A stretch of DNA of 64,000 nucleotides from Saccharomyces mikatae IFO 1815 (taxonomy: Eukaryota; Ascomycota; Saccharomycetes; Saccharomycetales; Saccharomycetaceae), in the NCBI RefSeq assembly GCF_947241705.1, contig NC_079258.1, positions 248,001 to 312,000 of the forward strand, given 5' to 3'. Position numbers and translations under genes: made by a program. The notes under the pieces were generated by a model that had not been told where the DNA came from, ran no database searches, and worked only from the letters and a program-made list of their open reading frames with translations. This document shows positions 1-8,589 of this stretch, one piece after another. The number at the start of each line of letters is the position of its first letter. Position 1 is the first letter of the stretch.

Positions 1-738
1 GCCTGGTTTCACAAGATGTATAGGTTCCCAACTTAAGGAAGTAATCCACTTGGAATGTCCTCTGAGAGCATCACCCAGACACTCACCTGTTTTTGGGTCC
101 CATAGTCTTATGGTATTATCCATAGAGCCTGTAGCAATCACTTCACCATCTGGAGACCAAGAGACACAAAGAACCCAATTGTAATGTCCCTTTAGAGTAT
201 GCATTGGAGTTTGAGTATCACAGTCCCAAATCCTTGCAGTGTTATCTCCTGCACCAGTCACCATCCTGGAACTCGTATGTGGTGCGAAGGCAGAACATAA
301 AATTGTGGAGCCATGACCTGCAATGGCAGATGAACTTCTAGTCACCGGCTTGACTTTGAAAACTGCTCTTGGAGTATATAACAGCGTAATCTGATCTTCT
401 GTACTGTTATAGCCTGGTTTTATTAGCGAAGAATATAGGTTGTCTGTAATGTCAATCGTCTTTACAGGATCACTGGCCTTCTTACCTTGGATGGTACAAC
501 TGAACGTATATGGAACTGGGTCATCTGAGGTACCATTCAGTTGATTCAATAGCTCCTCCAATTGTTTCTCGGAGATAGCACCGGGAACTCTCAGGGAACC
601 ACCTACATTATCACCTGTATCTAAAGCCTGGAACTTTATTGATACATTGGGCAAATCCTTCGGGATGATAGCTACTTCTCTGGGAAGCTGAGCTTCTTTC
701 TTTTGCTTCTTAGAAGGAGGAGGAATTAGAGTAGACAT
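1..738 (-). CDS. RSA4: Rsa4, WD-repeat 60S ribosome assembly factor (3' part cut by window edge)
   Basis: The ATG lies at 738 and the frame stays open for 246 codons to the window edge, so only the N-terminal half is present. The start MSTLIPPPSKKQKKEAQLPR and the following Notchless-like (NLE/UBL) region match Rsa4 (YCR072C). WD repeats begin near residue 140; units such as GHGSTILCSAFAPH and GHYNWVLCVSWSPDG are visible. In the family, Rsa4 binds pre-60S particles through its beta-propeller. Its UBL domain is bound by the AAA-ATPase Rea1, whose pulling remodels the particle in the nucleolus and nucleoplasm. Upstream PAC, RRPE and Reb1 motifs fit ribosome-biogenesis control. The identification is secure; the missing half lies outside the window. 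Confidence 0.97.
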   Translation of the reverse strand, partial: MSTLIPPPSKKQKKEAQLPREVAIIPKDLPNVSIKFQALDTGDNVGGSLRVPGAISEKQLEELLNQLNGTSDDPVPYTFSCTIQGKKASDPVKTIDITDNLYSSLIKPGYNSTEDQITLLYTPRAVFKVKPVTRSSSAIAGHGSTILCSAFAPHTSSRMVTGAGDNTARIWDCDTQTPMHTLKGHYNWVLCVSWSPDGEVIATGSMDNTIRLWDPKTGECLGDALRGHSKWITSLSWEPIHLVKPG

Positions 739-836
739 CTATAATGCTATGTTCGTTTACTTTTTTATCAAGTTCACAATTACAAATATCTCAAAATTTA
801 CATAACGCATATCTTTTAACGTTACTCTTATTGATG

Positions 837-894
837 CTCATCGCATATTAGTTTTTTTTTCCACTTCAAAATTTTTCATTACTTTCTCGGGTAA
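837..894 (-). promoter_or_regulatory. RSA4 promoter: PAC, RRPE and Reb1 motifs
   Basis: On the strand of RSA4, GCGATGAG (PAC) is at 837-844, an exact RRPE TGAAAAATTTT at 868-878, and a Reb1-type TTACCCG at 888-894. All lie 100-155 bases upstream of the ATG. PAC plus RRPE is the established signature of yeast ribosome-biogenesis genes (Dot6/Tod6 and Stb3 targets). Reb1 commonly marks nucleosome-free regions. Occupancy is inferred. Confidence 0.75.
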
Positions 895-960
895 CGGATT
901 GTGAGTAAGACCTCATCTTCGGCATTAATATTGAGTTACATTATATTATAATATATCGTA

Positions 961-3900
961 TTATATCGTGCTATTTTGTATCAGTTTATCTGAGTCTATG
1001 ATGGGTATTTGATCTTTACCCGAGTCACCGAATGCTACTTCACGGATTTGGATCATCCATGGGTCTGTCAGTAGTTCCACAGCTGTAGCCCTCCTAGTTG
1101 GATCTTGCACTAAACATCTTTCTAAGAACGCTCTTCCCGCTGGAGTTATTTCGTCCTTACTAGGCAATTGAGGTATATAGCCTGCAGCGACATGGTACAT
1201 AATGGCCCATTCATTATCTAAGTTGGACCAAGGTCGTCTACCTGTGGCCATTTCCAACACGACACATCCCAATGCCCATATGTCATCTGCACCAAGTTTG
1301 CCTTTGATGGCAGAGCCTGAAATAGCCTCTGGTGCCATATACATTGGTGTCCCCATCATGCCGTTAATAGGATTTGGTTCAGCTTCTATTTCTTGAGATG
1401 TCTCATTCTGAAGAGCTCTAGTGCTTGACTCCACAACAGTACGTGCTGTGCCAAAGTCCACGTATTTTATGATCCCATTGAAATCTAACAAAATATTCTC
1501 CGGCTTAATATCACGATGCACTACACCAGATCGGTGTAAATATGCCAAACCTTCTAATAGTTCCAGTGTATATACTTGCGTCACCATTTCGTCTTCAATC
1601 CTTCCATGGTCCAATAGGCAGGAAGCCAAAGAGCCACCTTCACAGTATTCCATGAAGATGTTAACCTTATCACGATGAACTTCAACACCATAATACTGAA
1701 CAATATTGGGGTGGTTCAACATTTCCAGTACAGTCATCTCTTCTTTAATCAAAGGAAAGACCTTCTTCATTGTATTAGTATCGTGAATATTTATTTCTTT
1801 AACCGCTAAAATTTCACCGTTCTCTAAATTAATTGCAGAGTATACCTTTCCAAATGCACCGCCACCAATAAAACTTCTTTTTTGCCATCTCATCGAAATA
1901 TTCGATAACGAGGATGCTAATGATAGCAGGTATTTGTTGTCCTGATCTGTAGCATCCAATACCTTTCCTGTTTGCCTGGGATTTCTCGTCATGATCTCTT
2001 CCAAATTACTGATAGCTTCCAATCTCAATTTGCTGTTAATTTTTAAAGTAGCCTCTTCATCAATATTTTCTTCAATATCAATGTTTAATCTCGTCTGCTG
2101 TATACCATTTTCAGCTTCAGTGGCTCTAGCACCCATGACATCAAAATGAGATATTAATAAAGACATACACACAGATATCCTTTCTTTTAGTTTCTGAAAT
2201 TGCTTTTCATCCAGTACCAGAATATTATAACCACTAGTCATTTGCATGGCAAATTCCATTGCTAAAACGCACCATCTAAAAGTTCGATGATCGGTAGGTT
2301 CGCAATCTTCAACGAGGAATTTCAACCAGCTCATACTTAATTCAACCATCAACAAGGCGATAATGGATTTCCTTTTTGGGCTAAAGGCATCATTTTTAAG
2401 GCAACTTTTTCCAAAGTCCCTTCCAAACATGAAAATTGAATTTAACAGCTCACTCCCCGGACATTGCTTCATAAACTTATCTAAGATCCCTTTATAATTA
2501 TCCAAAACTGTGTATGTGAATTTATAATACGCTTTATTAATCCTTAGCAAGGAAAGTTCAATCGAACTAAGTGAACAGCGCTTCTCTATGAATGAGACGA
2601 GATCACCTACGTTTTGGTTAAATTTTTCGACTTGATAAGTTAGTGCATAGTTAGATCCTTGGTTGAGTAAGATTAGGGTATTTGGATTACCGACTTTTTT
2701 CAAGTCAATATCGTTAGAAGTAAAAAAATTTTCGTGAGAAAGCTTACATATCAAACCTTCCCAAACTACTGGCTCTCCAGGCATTAATATAACTAATGCG
2801 CCCAAAGAGTTCAAAGCGAGTTCTAACTCAAAAACCTCATTTTTCTCCTCGTTGATGTACTGATCATAATGCGCTGTCGGAGTTCCCTCTCTTTTAGGAT
2901 AATGGGTATGCTTATTTGAACAATTTGATGAGTTTGCCACTATTTGATAGTAAGGAATGCCTTTGGAATCCTCTCCTTTCGATATCAAAACGTTTGGGCC
3001 TATTTTATCCGCTCTCACGTCATACATATTCAAATTATTTCTTATGTCTAGTTTAGGGATTAAATCACAGCCCATATATTTATTCTGCAAAATTCCTAAT
3101 ATCGTATCATCATCACATCCTAATAATTCAGGAGTAGCCAATATATACACCCCATCAGATTCCAAAGTACCACCGGAATATACTAAAAAATAGCCAGCAT
3201 CTTTTAATTTTTTCATAAGCAGTGTAGTGCTGTTAATCTGATAAACAACAGAATTTTGGAACGCCTTGGTCTGAATGTTGCTGAACCGGTTGAGTTTCCT
3301 TTTCATCGCACCCAAACTCTCGAACATGGAACTTAACCATTTTTCTGCTTCTGAACCGTTAGCAAATGTCGGTGGAGAGTTTTGCTGCTCCAAAAGGTAA
3401 AATTGTAATTTGTGGATCAACCGAGAGGTCAACTTCAGAAATTCATTGGGAATTACAGTTTCCGCACCATTAATATAATGACCGATGTTTTTCAAATTAT
3501 CCCAATACTTCAAGAGCAGATCAGGAGCTTTGAAATTTCTGTTGCTGGAATCAATTAACTTTAAATTCAGTAAGAAGAATAAATAGCGGATAGCTTCTAT
3601 GACAGTCTTTTCGAACGTTGGATCAAAGTCGACATCAAAGGGCCAGTTAGAGCAATATCTAGTCAGGGTGTATTTCAGTTGGACAGACAGTCGAATGAAA
3701 CAGTCAAAATCATCAATCATCTGATCGATCATCATCATTGTCGGATTTTTCAGTTTTTGCGCATAAGATAACCTAGTCAGAATAACCTCTTTGATCAAGT
3801 AGCCAGGGAAAGTTAAAAGTGACTTTAACCTTTCGTAAGGATACTTTAAATTTAACTCTGTTAATACTTCTTCATAAAACATAACGTATTGTTTCAGTTT

Positions 3901-4983
3901 GAACATCCATGGCGACAACGGGTAGAAAATTTTCTTCTGGAATACAGACTCGATATCCTTTTCCTTCATCAGTTGTTCTGCGAGGCTTTTCAGTTTGCCG
4001 TTCCATTCCGGGATGCCATTGAGATCCTCTTGAAAATTATCCGTACTACTTGTTGGTGAGAAACTGTTTATCCAATCGTCTAATTCTTGTCGCCTCAGCG
4101 TCAAATTTGTCTTAAAATTTAGCCAAGAGTTCATTGTGTCTATTCTGGCAGTAAACTTGACGGCTTTGGTAATCGGCTTGTCGTTATGCATCTTCTGTAA
4201 ATTAGGCCAATGAGAAACAACACTGTGGTATCGATCCATGAGTTCTTGTAAAATGTCCGCCAGTGCATCCAAAGTAAGTACCTTATCCTGCGGGATCCGA
4301 AACTCCATTATCTCTTTAAACAGAGTGTCTGAACCGTTTCTTAAATAAGTCAGCACTCGTTCCATTTCCTGCATGGTTCTCCCGTTCATCCACGCTTTCA
4401 GCTCGAGCCATATTTCATCTGAGAGCTCCGTAGTCAACCCTGGTTTTTTGTTTTGGTTGGCTATCCTGGTCTTTTCGCTCTTGACAATATCCCCCTTCAA
4501 GACTCTGGTCAGCATGGACTGCCATTTGAATCGTTCAACCACATTTTCGTCTCCAGCTAGTTCATCACTCGCCATCTTCATTTTCCCGCAATAAGACGTG
4601 GCAGCACTAAAACTGATACTCGAGTCCAATCTCTCGTCTATTTTTCCATTGGTGGATAGCCGAACAAGTGCGTCATCATCCCCATCTTCCTCGTAACGAG
4701 TGGTGGGAATTATGCCCTTTGTGTAATAGTCGTCTATAGCGGTCTTTTTCAACTTCTTCAGGTACAGAGATTCATTGGGAACGTATCGATTCTTAAAACT
4801 CCGTGGACTGGAGCCATCGTCTATCATCATCGAGCTGCAAGGCACGTGTAAGTCAGGCCATATCGATTTACAGCTCGGATGACTCGACAGCCTCTTCATG
4901 AGCTTGCTCGAGCCTTCATGGGAAGAAACTGGAACCCTATTGCCTTCACATACTTGGTGTTGCTGCGTATCCGATACAACCAT
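961..4983 (-). CDS. SSK22: Ssk22, MAP kinase kinase kinase of the HOG osmostress pathway
   Basis: A protein of about 1340 residues with a long N-terminal regulatory region and a C-terminal protein kinase domain (roughly residues 1040-1310). Kinase motifs seen: glycine loop GGGAFGKVYSA, lysine motif AVKE, catalytic HRDIKPEN, VDFGTAR in place of DFG plus activation start, and GTPMYMAPEA. It corresponds to YCR073C. Ssk22 and its paralogue Ssk2 are activated by Ssk1 below the Sln1-Ypd1 phosphorelay and phosphorylate Pbs2. The frame can be extended upstream only through a GTG; the ATG at 4983 aligns with the cerevisiae start. The N-terminal about 150 residues are much more diverged than the kinase domain. 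The C-terminus is about ten residues longer than the cerevisiae protein I recall (DSDKLIQNSTI). Confidence 0.96.
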   Translation of the reverse strand: MVVSDTQQHQVCEGNRVPVSSHEGSSKLMKRLSSHPSCKSIWPDLHVPCSSMMIDDGSSPRSFKNRYVPNESLYLKKLKKTAIDDYYTKGIIPTTRYEEDGDDDALVRLSTNGKIDERLDSSISFSAATSYCGKMKMASDELAGDENVVERFKWQSMLTRVLKGDIVKSEKTRIANQNKKPGLTTELSDEIWLELKAWMNGRTMQEMERVLTYLRNGSDTLFKEIMEFRIPQDKVLTLDALADILQELMDRYHSVVSHWPNLQKMHNDKPITKAVKFTARIDTMNSWLNFKTNLTLRRQELDDWINSFSPTSSTDNFQEDLNGIPEWNGKLKSLAEQLMKEKDIESVFQKKIFYPLSPWMFKLKQYVMFYEEVLTELNLKYPYERLKSLLTFPGYLIKEVILTRLSYAQKLKNPTMMMIDQMIDDFDCFIRLSVQLKYTLTRYCSNWPFDVDFDPTFEKTVIEAIRYLFFLLNLKLIDSSNRNFKAPDLLLKYWDNLKNIGHYINGAETVIPNEFLKLTSRLIHKLQFYLLEQQNSPPTFANGSEAEKWLSSMFESLGAMKRKLNRFSNIQTKAFQNSVVYQINSTTLLMKKLKDAGYFLVYSGGTLESDGVYILATPELLGCDDDTILGILQNKYMGCDLIPKLDIRNNLNMYDVRADKIGPNVLISKGEDSKGIPYYQIVANSSNCSNKHTHYPKREGTPTAHYDQYINEEKNEVFELELALNSLGALVILMPGEPVVWEGLICKLSHENFFTSNDIDLKKVGNPNTLILLNQGSNYALTYQVEKFNQNVGDLVSFIEKRCSLSSIELSLLRINKAYYKFTYTVLDNYKGILDKFMKQCPGSELLNSIFMFGRDFGKSCLKNDAFSPKRKSIIALLMVELSMSWLKFLVEDCEPTDHRTFRWCVLAMEFAMQMTSGYNILVLDEKQFQKLKERISVCMSLLISHFDVMGARATEAENGIQQTRLNIDIEENIDEEATLKINSKLRLEAISNLEEIMTRNPRQTGKVLDATDQDNKYLLSLASSLSNISMRWQKRSFIGGGAFGKVYSAINLENGEILAVKEINIHDTNTMKKVFPLIKEEMTVLEMLNHPNIVQYYGVEVHRDKVNIFMEYCEGGSLASCLLDHGRIEDEMVTQVYTLELLEGLAYLHRSGVVHRDIKPENILLDFNGIIKYVDFGTARTVVESSTRALQNETSQEIEAEPNPINGMMGTPMYMAPEAISGSAIKGKLGADDIWALGCVVLEMATGRRPWSNLDNEWAIMYHVAAGYIPQLPSKDEITPAGRAFLERCLVQDPTRRATAVELLTDPWMIQIREVAFGDSGKDQIPIIDSDKLIQNSTI

Positions 4984-5357
4984 TGCTATTTGCACCTACA
5001 CAGAAATCTCTTCTGTAGCTGCCGTAAGCTAAATACCATAAGCTTTGCGTCCTCCAGTTCTTATCGCACGCTGCTGCTGTTGTATATGTCCTATTGTTCC
5101 TGGCATCTCTTTTTTATAAGGGTGCCAAGACCCGTGGAATTTTCATTTATCCAGACAGAGGGCTAATATGAAATTTACTTAGGGCTACTACTCAAAAAAA
5201 TGAGAAAACCTAATGAGAAAACCTGGGGAAAGTAGGTCAGACTAGGGCTGGCGCTACAGGGGTTTTCCTGACAAATTTCGATGATAATAGTGGCATCATC
5301 ATCGTTGAATCTAGTGTAGATGTCAACAAGAATAAAAGCAATTCGCAGCAGAGCAAG
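4984..5357. promoter_or_regulatory. SSK22-SOL2 divergent intergenic region
   Basis: A 374-base shared upstream region. It has a stress-element core AGGGG at 5258-5262 and two adjacent copies of a 13-base unit (AATGAGAAAACCT) near 5199-5225. No gene is seen in it. Confidence 0.5.
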
Positions 5358-6296
5358 ATGACTACGACGGTACCAAAGATATTCGCGTTTCATGAATTCT
5401 CAGACGTGGCAGAGGCTGTAGCTGACCATGTGGTCCATGCCCAAAACGGTGCGCTGGCTCCCAAGAACGAGAGAAAACACTCTGTAACTAATATCAGTGT
5501 GAACGCGCTGGATATGACCAGAGAGGCCTCTTGCAAAAGCACAGCATCAGCTGTAGATATCAAGAGTGGGAGCAGTGGTAGTGGTAGCAGCAACTGTAAG
5601 CCCAAAAAGGAGAAACGGTTTAAGATTGCTCTCTCTGGTGGGTCGTTGATTCAGGTGCTACATGAAGGTCTGCTCAAACGAGACGATGTACGGTGGGGCG
5701 ACTGGGACATTTACTTTGCAGACGAAAGACTTGTCCCCTTCAGCTCGAACGAGAGTAATTATGGTTGCGCCAAAAGGAAGATTTTAGACCTGATAGATAC
5801 GGCAAAATATGGGACTCCAAAGGTGTATCACATCGACGAGTCATTGATTGACGATCCACAGGAGTGCGCTGATAACTACGAAAAGGTGCTCATTCGCGGG
5901 TTTGCCGGCAGAGATTCTGTTAAACTTCCGATGTTCGACTTGTTCCTGCTTGGTTGTGCTCCCGATGGCCATATTGCATCGTTGTTTCCCAACTTCCAGG
6001 ACAATCTGCGTGAGAAACTTGCATGGGTTGTACCCGTGGAGAATGCTCCTAGTGGACCATCAACAAGAATTTCGCTGACCATCCCGGTGATTTGCCATTC
6101 TCACAGAGTTACTTTCGTTGTTGAAGGTGCCACCAAGGCACCAATCATCAAGACCATTATGGAAAGGCCCGAGAAGGGTCTACCTAGCAGTATTGTCAAC
6201 GAAGGTGCTGCTGGCCGTGTATCATGGTTTGTTGACGACGATGCACTTACGGATGTGCTCGTCACTAAAAAGAAGTATAAATTCCACCCTGCTTAA
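5358..6296 (+). CDS. SOL2: Sol2, 6-phosphogluconolactonase-like protein
   Basis: 312 residues, matching YCR073W-A. The glucosamine-6-phosphate isomerase/6-phosphogluconolactonase fold is marked by ALSGGSL (residues 91-97), ADERLVP (121-127) and LGCAPDGHIASLFP. Residues 30-85 form a low-complexity insert rich in Ser and Lys ending in KPKKEK, typical of Sol1/Sol2 and absent from Sol3/Sol4. Sol1 and Sol2 were found through effects on nuclear tRNA export and show little lactonase activity in yeast. The family motifs are nevertheless intact here, so catalysis cannot be excluded from sequence. It is transcribed divergently from SSK22. Confidence 0.96.
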   Translation: MTTTVPKIFAFHEFSDVAEAVADHVVHAQNGALAPKNERKHSVTNISVNALDMTREASCKSTASAVDIKSGSSGSGSSNCKPKKEKRFKIALSGGSLIQVLHEGLLKRDDVRWGDWDIYFADERLVPFSSNESNYGCAKRKILDLIDTAKYGTPKVYHIDESLIDDPQECADNYEKVLIRGFAGRDSVKLPMFDLFLLGCAPDGHIASLFPNFQDNLREKLAWVVPVENAPSGPSTRISLTIPVICHSHRVTFVVEGATKAPIIKTIMERPEKGLPSSIVNEGAAGRVSWFVDDDALTDVLVTKKKYKFHPA

Positions 6297-6410
6297 TCTA
6301 TATAAATTATACATATATAAAGGCATACATATACATAAATACATACATACGTACACATATTTATATATATATATATGTATATGTATGAATGCGCAGATTT
6401 TTTTTATGTG

Positions 6411-7193
6411 TTACAGTGGGTATTGTGATACTATGTCATGGCTTTGAACACGGTATGCAAGCCATTGCATGACAAAAATAAAGTTGAATATCAACGTTAC
6501 CATCGAGAGCCCCAGCTTACCGAAATTTGTCACGAACATGCTTAGACTGAAACCTTGGTCGTTAGACAACTGCCAAATCAACTGGAGCAGTGAGGCAATA
6601 CCACCCGTGATATCAAGAAACACACCCTGGATCGGGAAACAATCCATAGACTTTCTCGTCCAGTTATGTGTCACTTGTGGGATATACTTAATTAACGACA
6701 TCGAAATTTTAAGCAGAAACAGATTATTACAGTACGCCAAAGTTCTTGAATTGTGCCAGCCGTACTGGCAGTTGGCGTACACAAATTGCATGCTTAGCAT
6801 CGCGAAAATGGCAAGTGATGCAAGTAAAATCCTCAAGTACCATGTATTCATTTTGCGGTAACCCTTGACTGGAAATCGCCAGATCCTTGCTCCGGCCACC
6901 ACCTGAGTCAACAAGACAACATTCATTACGCACCCATGTAGGCAATACCAGAAATCGAATTGTGTCAGCTTGGGCCTGCCCAAGTCGGATTCTTCATCCT
7001 TCAATTGCCAGTAGTATAGTTGCAAAAATGTAGATATGACCAAGTAAGAGTAGCCTGCCGTGTTCAACATGACAAAATCCATCGATATCGCGCTCGCTGA
7101 TTTATGGCGCCAATTGGTGATTATTGGTGGGTACATTGAAATCGACCACGACATAACATACACGAGGCCCAGCAGACCATCTAACGACACCAT
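6411..7193 (-). CDS. ERS1: Ers1, cystinosin-like PQ-loop vacuolar transporter
   Basis: 260 residues, the usual Ers1 length (YCR075C), with seven hydrophobic segments. Two PQ-loop-like repeats are visible: YPPIITNWRHKS near residues 22-33, where the second P replaces Q, and IPQVTHNWTRKS near 165-180. Human cystinosin exports cystine from lysosomes; yeast Ers1 is its functional homologue, in endosomes and vacuole, and genetically connected to Meh1 (EGO complex). It converges on SOL2, leaving 114 bases between stop codons, and is divergent from EGO2, itself an EGO-complex gene. Confidence 0.95.
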   Translation of the reverse strand: MVSLDGLLGLVYVMSWSISMYPPIITNWRHKSASAISMDFVMLNTAGYSYLVISTFLQLYYWQLKDEESDLGRPKLTQFDFWYCLHGCVMNVVLLTQVVAGARIWRFPVKGYRKMNTWYLRILLASLAIFAMLSMQFVYANCQYGWHNSRTLAYCNNLFLLKISMSLIKYIPQVTHNWTRKSMDCFPIQGVFLDITGGIASLLQLIWQLSNDQGFSLSMFVTNFGKLGLSMVTLIFNFIFVMQWLAYRVQSHDIVSQYPL

Positions 7194-7353
7194 TTTACTC
7201 GCGTTTGTAGTTGATTTCCTTTTGCTTTTTTTCCCTCGTTTACATGTGATATATATACCTTAAAAACTCAAAACTATTAAAAAAATAAAGAATCCCGCTA
7301 CTAAGTCACATAACCATTGTTTCAAACCAAAGTATCTGAACCAAAGACGAAGG

Positions 7354-7581
7354 ATGGAAGCGGAACAAATCTCTGGAATTAAAGGTACCATCGCTTTTGA
7401 CACTCACGGCAACGTCATAGAGTCCACTGGCGTGGGGAGTAAAAGAATCGAAGATATAGGTGAACTATCGAAAGTCGCGCTAGATTCAGAGGGTTTCGCC
7501 CAAGTCCAAGGCGACGCATTACTGGTACACTTGTACAAACACGATGATATCACTCTGGCAGTTTACACAAATGCTCAATAA
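7354..7581 (+). CDS. EGO2: Ego2, small EGO/TORC1 complex subunit
   Basis: 75 residues, same length as the cerevisiae protein (YCR075W-A), with motifs GTIAFDTHGNVIESTGVGS and TLAVYTNAQ. The mini roadblock-like fold is known from the family. Ego2 joins Ego1, Ego3, Gtr1 and Gtr2 on the vacuolar membrane (a Ragulator counterpart) and helps anchor the Rag GTPases that signal amino acids to TORC1. The ATG at 7354 follows 160 bases of intergenic region shared with ERS1. It is a genuine small gene rather than a shadow ORF, because it lies alone in its interval. Confidence 0.95.
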   Translation: MEAEQISGIKGTIAFDTHGNVIESTGVGSKRIEDIGELSKVALDSEGFAQVQGDALLVHLYKHDDITLAVYTNAQ

Positions 7582-7672
7582 GCTCTTTTTTTCTTTTGAC
7601 GTAGTTATGTCTGTATACTATTCGAAAACTAAATATTACAACAAACAAAATTAAAAAACAAAACCTCAAAAC

Positions 7673-8401
7673 CTAAATGAAGCCAGGTCCTGACGCGCCA
7701 AACCCTCCAGATCCTGGACCAAATGGTTCGTCATATTTGGATCCAGGCATCCAACCTGGTGGCATATCTTCCCGTCTTTGAGGAGGCCTTCTATTCGGGT
7801 CGAATATCATACCACCTTGACTTCCCGGAGCTCCCAAGGGATTGGGGATCCCTCGAGACCAATCTGGGTGGCTTGTGCCAATGGGGTACAGATCACGGTC
7901 CGCATAACCTCCTATTGGGTTAGTGAAGCTGGGTTCAGTCACTGTGAGACCTGGATATGGGTTCAATGGTGTCGCTCCCTGATTTTGTCCTGTTTGTACC
8001 TGATACTCATCATCAAACTTTGGTACGTCTACGCTGCCAGCGGTTTGTTTCTTAAGCTGTTCCATAACAGGCTTCAAGTCTGGCTCTGCAGGCAGCTTCT
8101 CCCTTTCCAAAGGCCATTTCAATTCTGCGGGCAGTTTGAAGTCATCATAACTCACCACACATGCCATGTTGATTAATGTACCATGACGAATAACAACGGT
8201 ATACTTGTCGTTATCATCCAGGGTCTGAATCACCGTTAACTCAAAGGGGGATGAATTTTTACCCTCGTCATTGGGAGAACCGATGATGCGGAAACTCACT
8301 TGGCTTGATTTGGTTCCCTCTGTATGTCTTGAAACCACATTTGTTTTACCGATAGATTCTAAAACTAGCTCTGCTACCAATTCAACCTTACTTTCAATCA
8401 T
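7673..8401 (-). CDS. FUB1: Fub1, PI31-like proteasome regulator
   Basis: 242 residues, orthologue of YCR076C. The N-terminal about 135 residues form the PI31/FP domain. The C-terminal part is Gly/Pro-rich and disordered, with DPNRRPPQRREDMPPGWMPG and a terminal GPGSGGFGASGPGFI. PI31-family proteins bind 20S proteasome core particles; yeast Fub1 enters and blocks the core and acts with Pba1-Pba2 and Blm10 pathways. The protein is about eight residues shorter than the cerevisiae one I recall, apparently because of one fewer GGFGGSGS-type unit at the C-terminus. Its stop lies about 90 bases from the convergent EGO2 stop. Confidence 0.94.
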   Translation of the reverse strand: MIESKVELVAELVLESIGKTNVVSRHTEGTKSSQVSFRIIGSPNDEGKNSSPFELTVIQTLDDNDKYTVVIRHGTLINMACVVSYDDFKLPAELKWPLEREKLPAEPDLKPVMEQLKKQTAGSVDVPKFDDEYQVQTGQNQGATPLNPYPGLTVTEPSFTNPIGGYADRDLYPIGTSHPDWSRGIPNPLGAPGSQGGMIFDPNRRPPQRREDMPPGWMPGSKYDEPFGPGSGGFGASGPGFI

Positions 8402-8589
8402 TCTCTGACCGTTGCGTTGCTATATAGTTATTCTAGTTGCTAATAGCTATCTAAAAAAAAAGGATAATAAATTTATACTAACTTACATAAAACATACACA
8501 ATTAATGATCTACAAAAGGGTAGGAAATAGAAAAAAAGGGTGAAAAAAAAAAATACATACGTAAATACATTAAGATTAAAGGAAGCAGG

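Noticed and set aside
6118-6447. 109-codon ORF over the end of SOL2
   Set aside because: Shadow frame of SOL2 followed by a TA-repeat 3' region.
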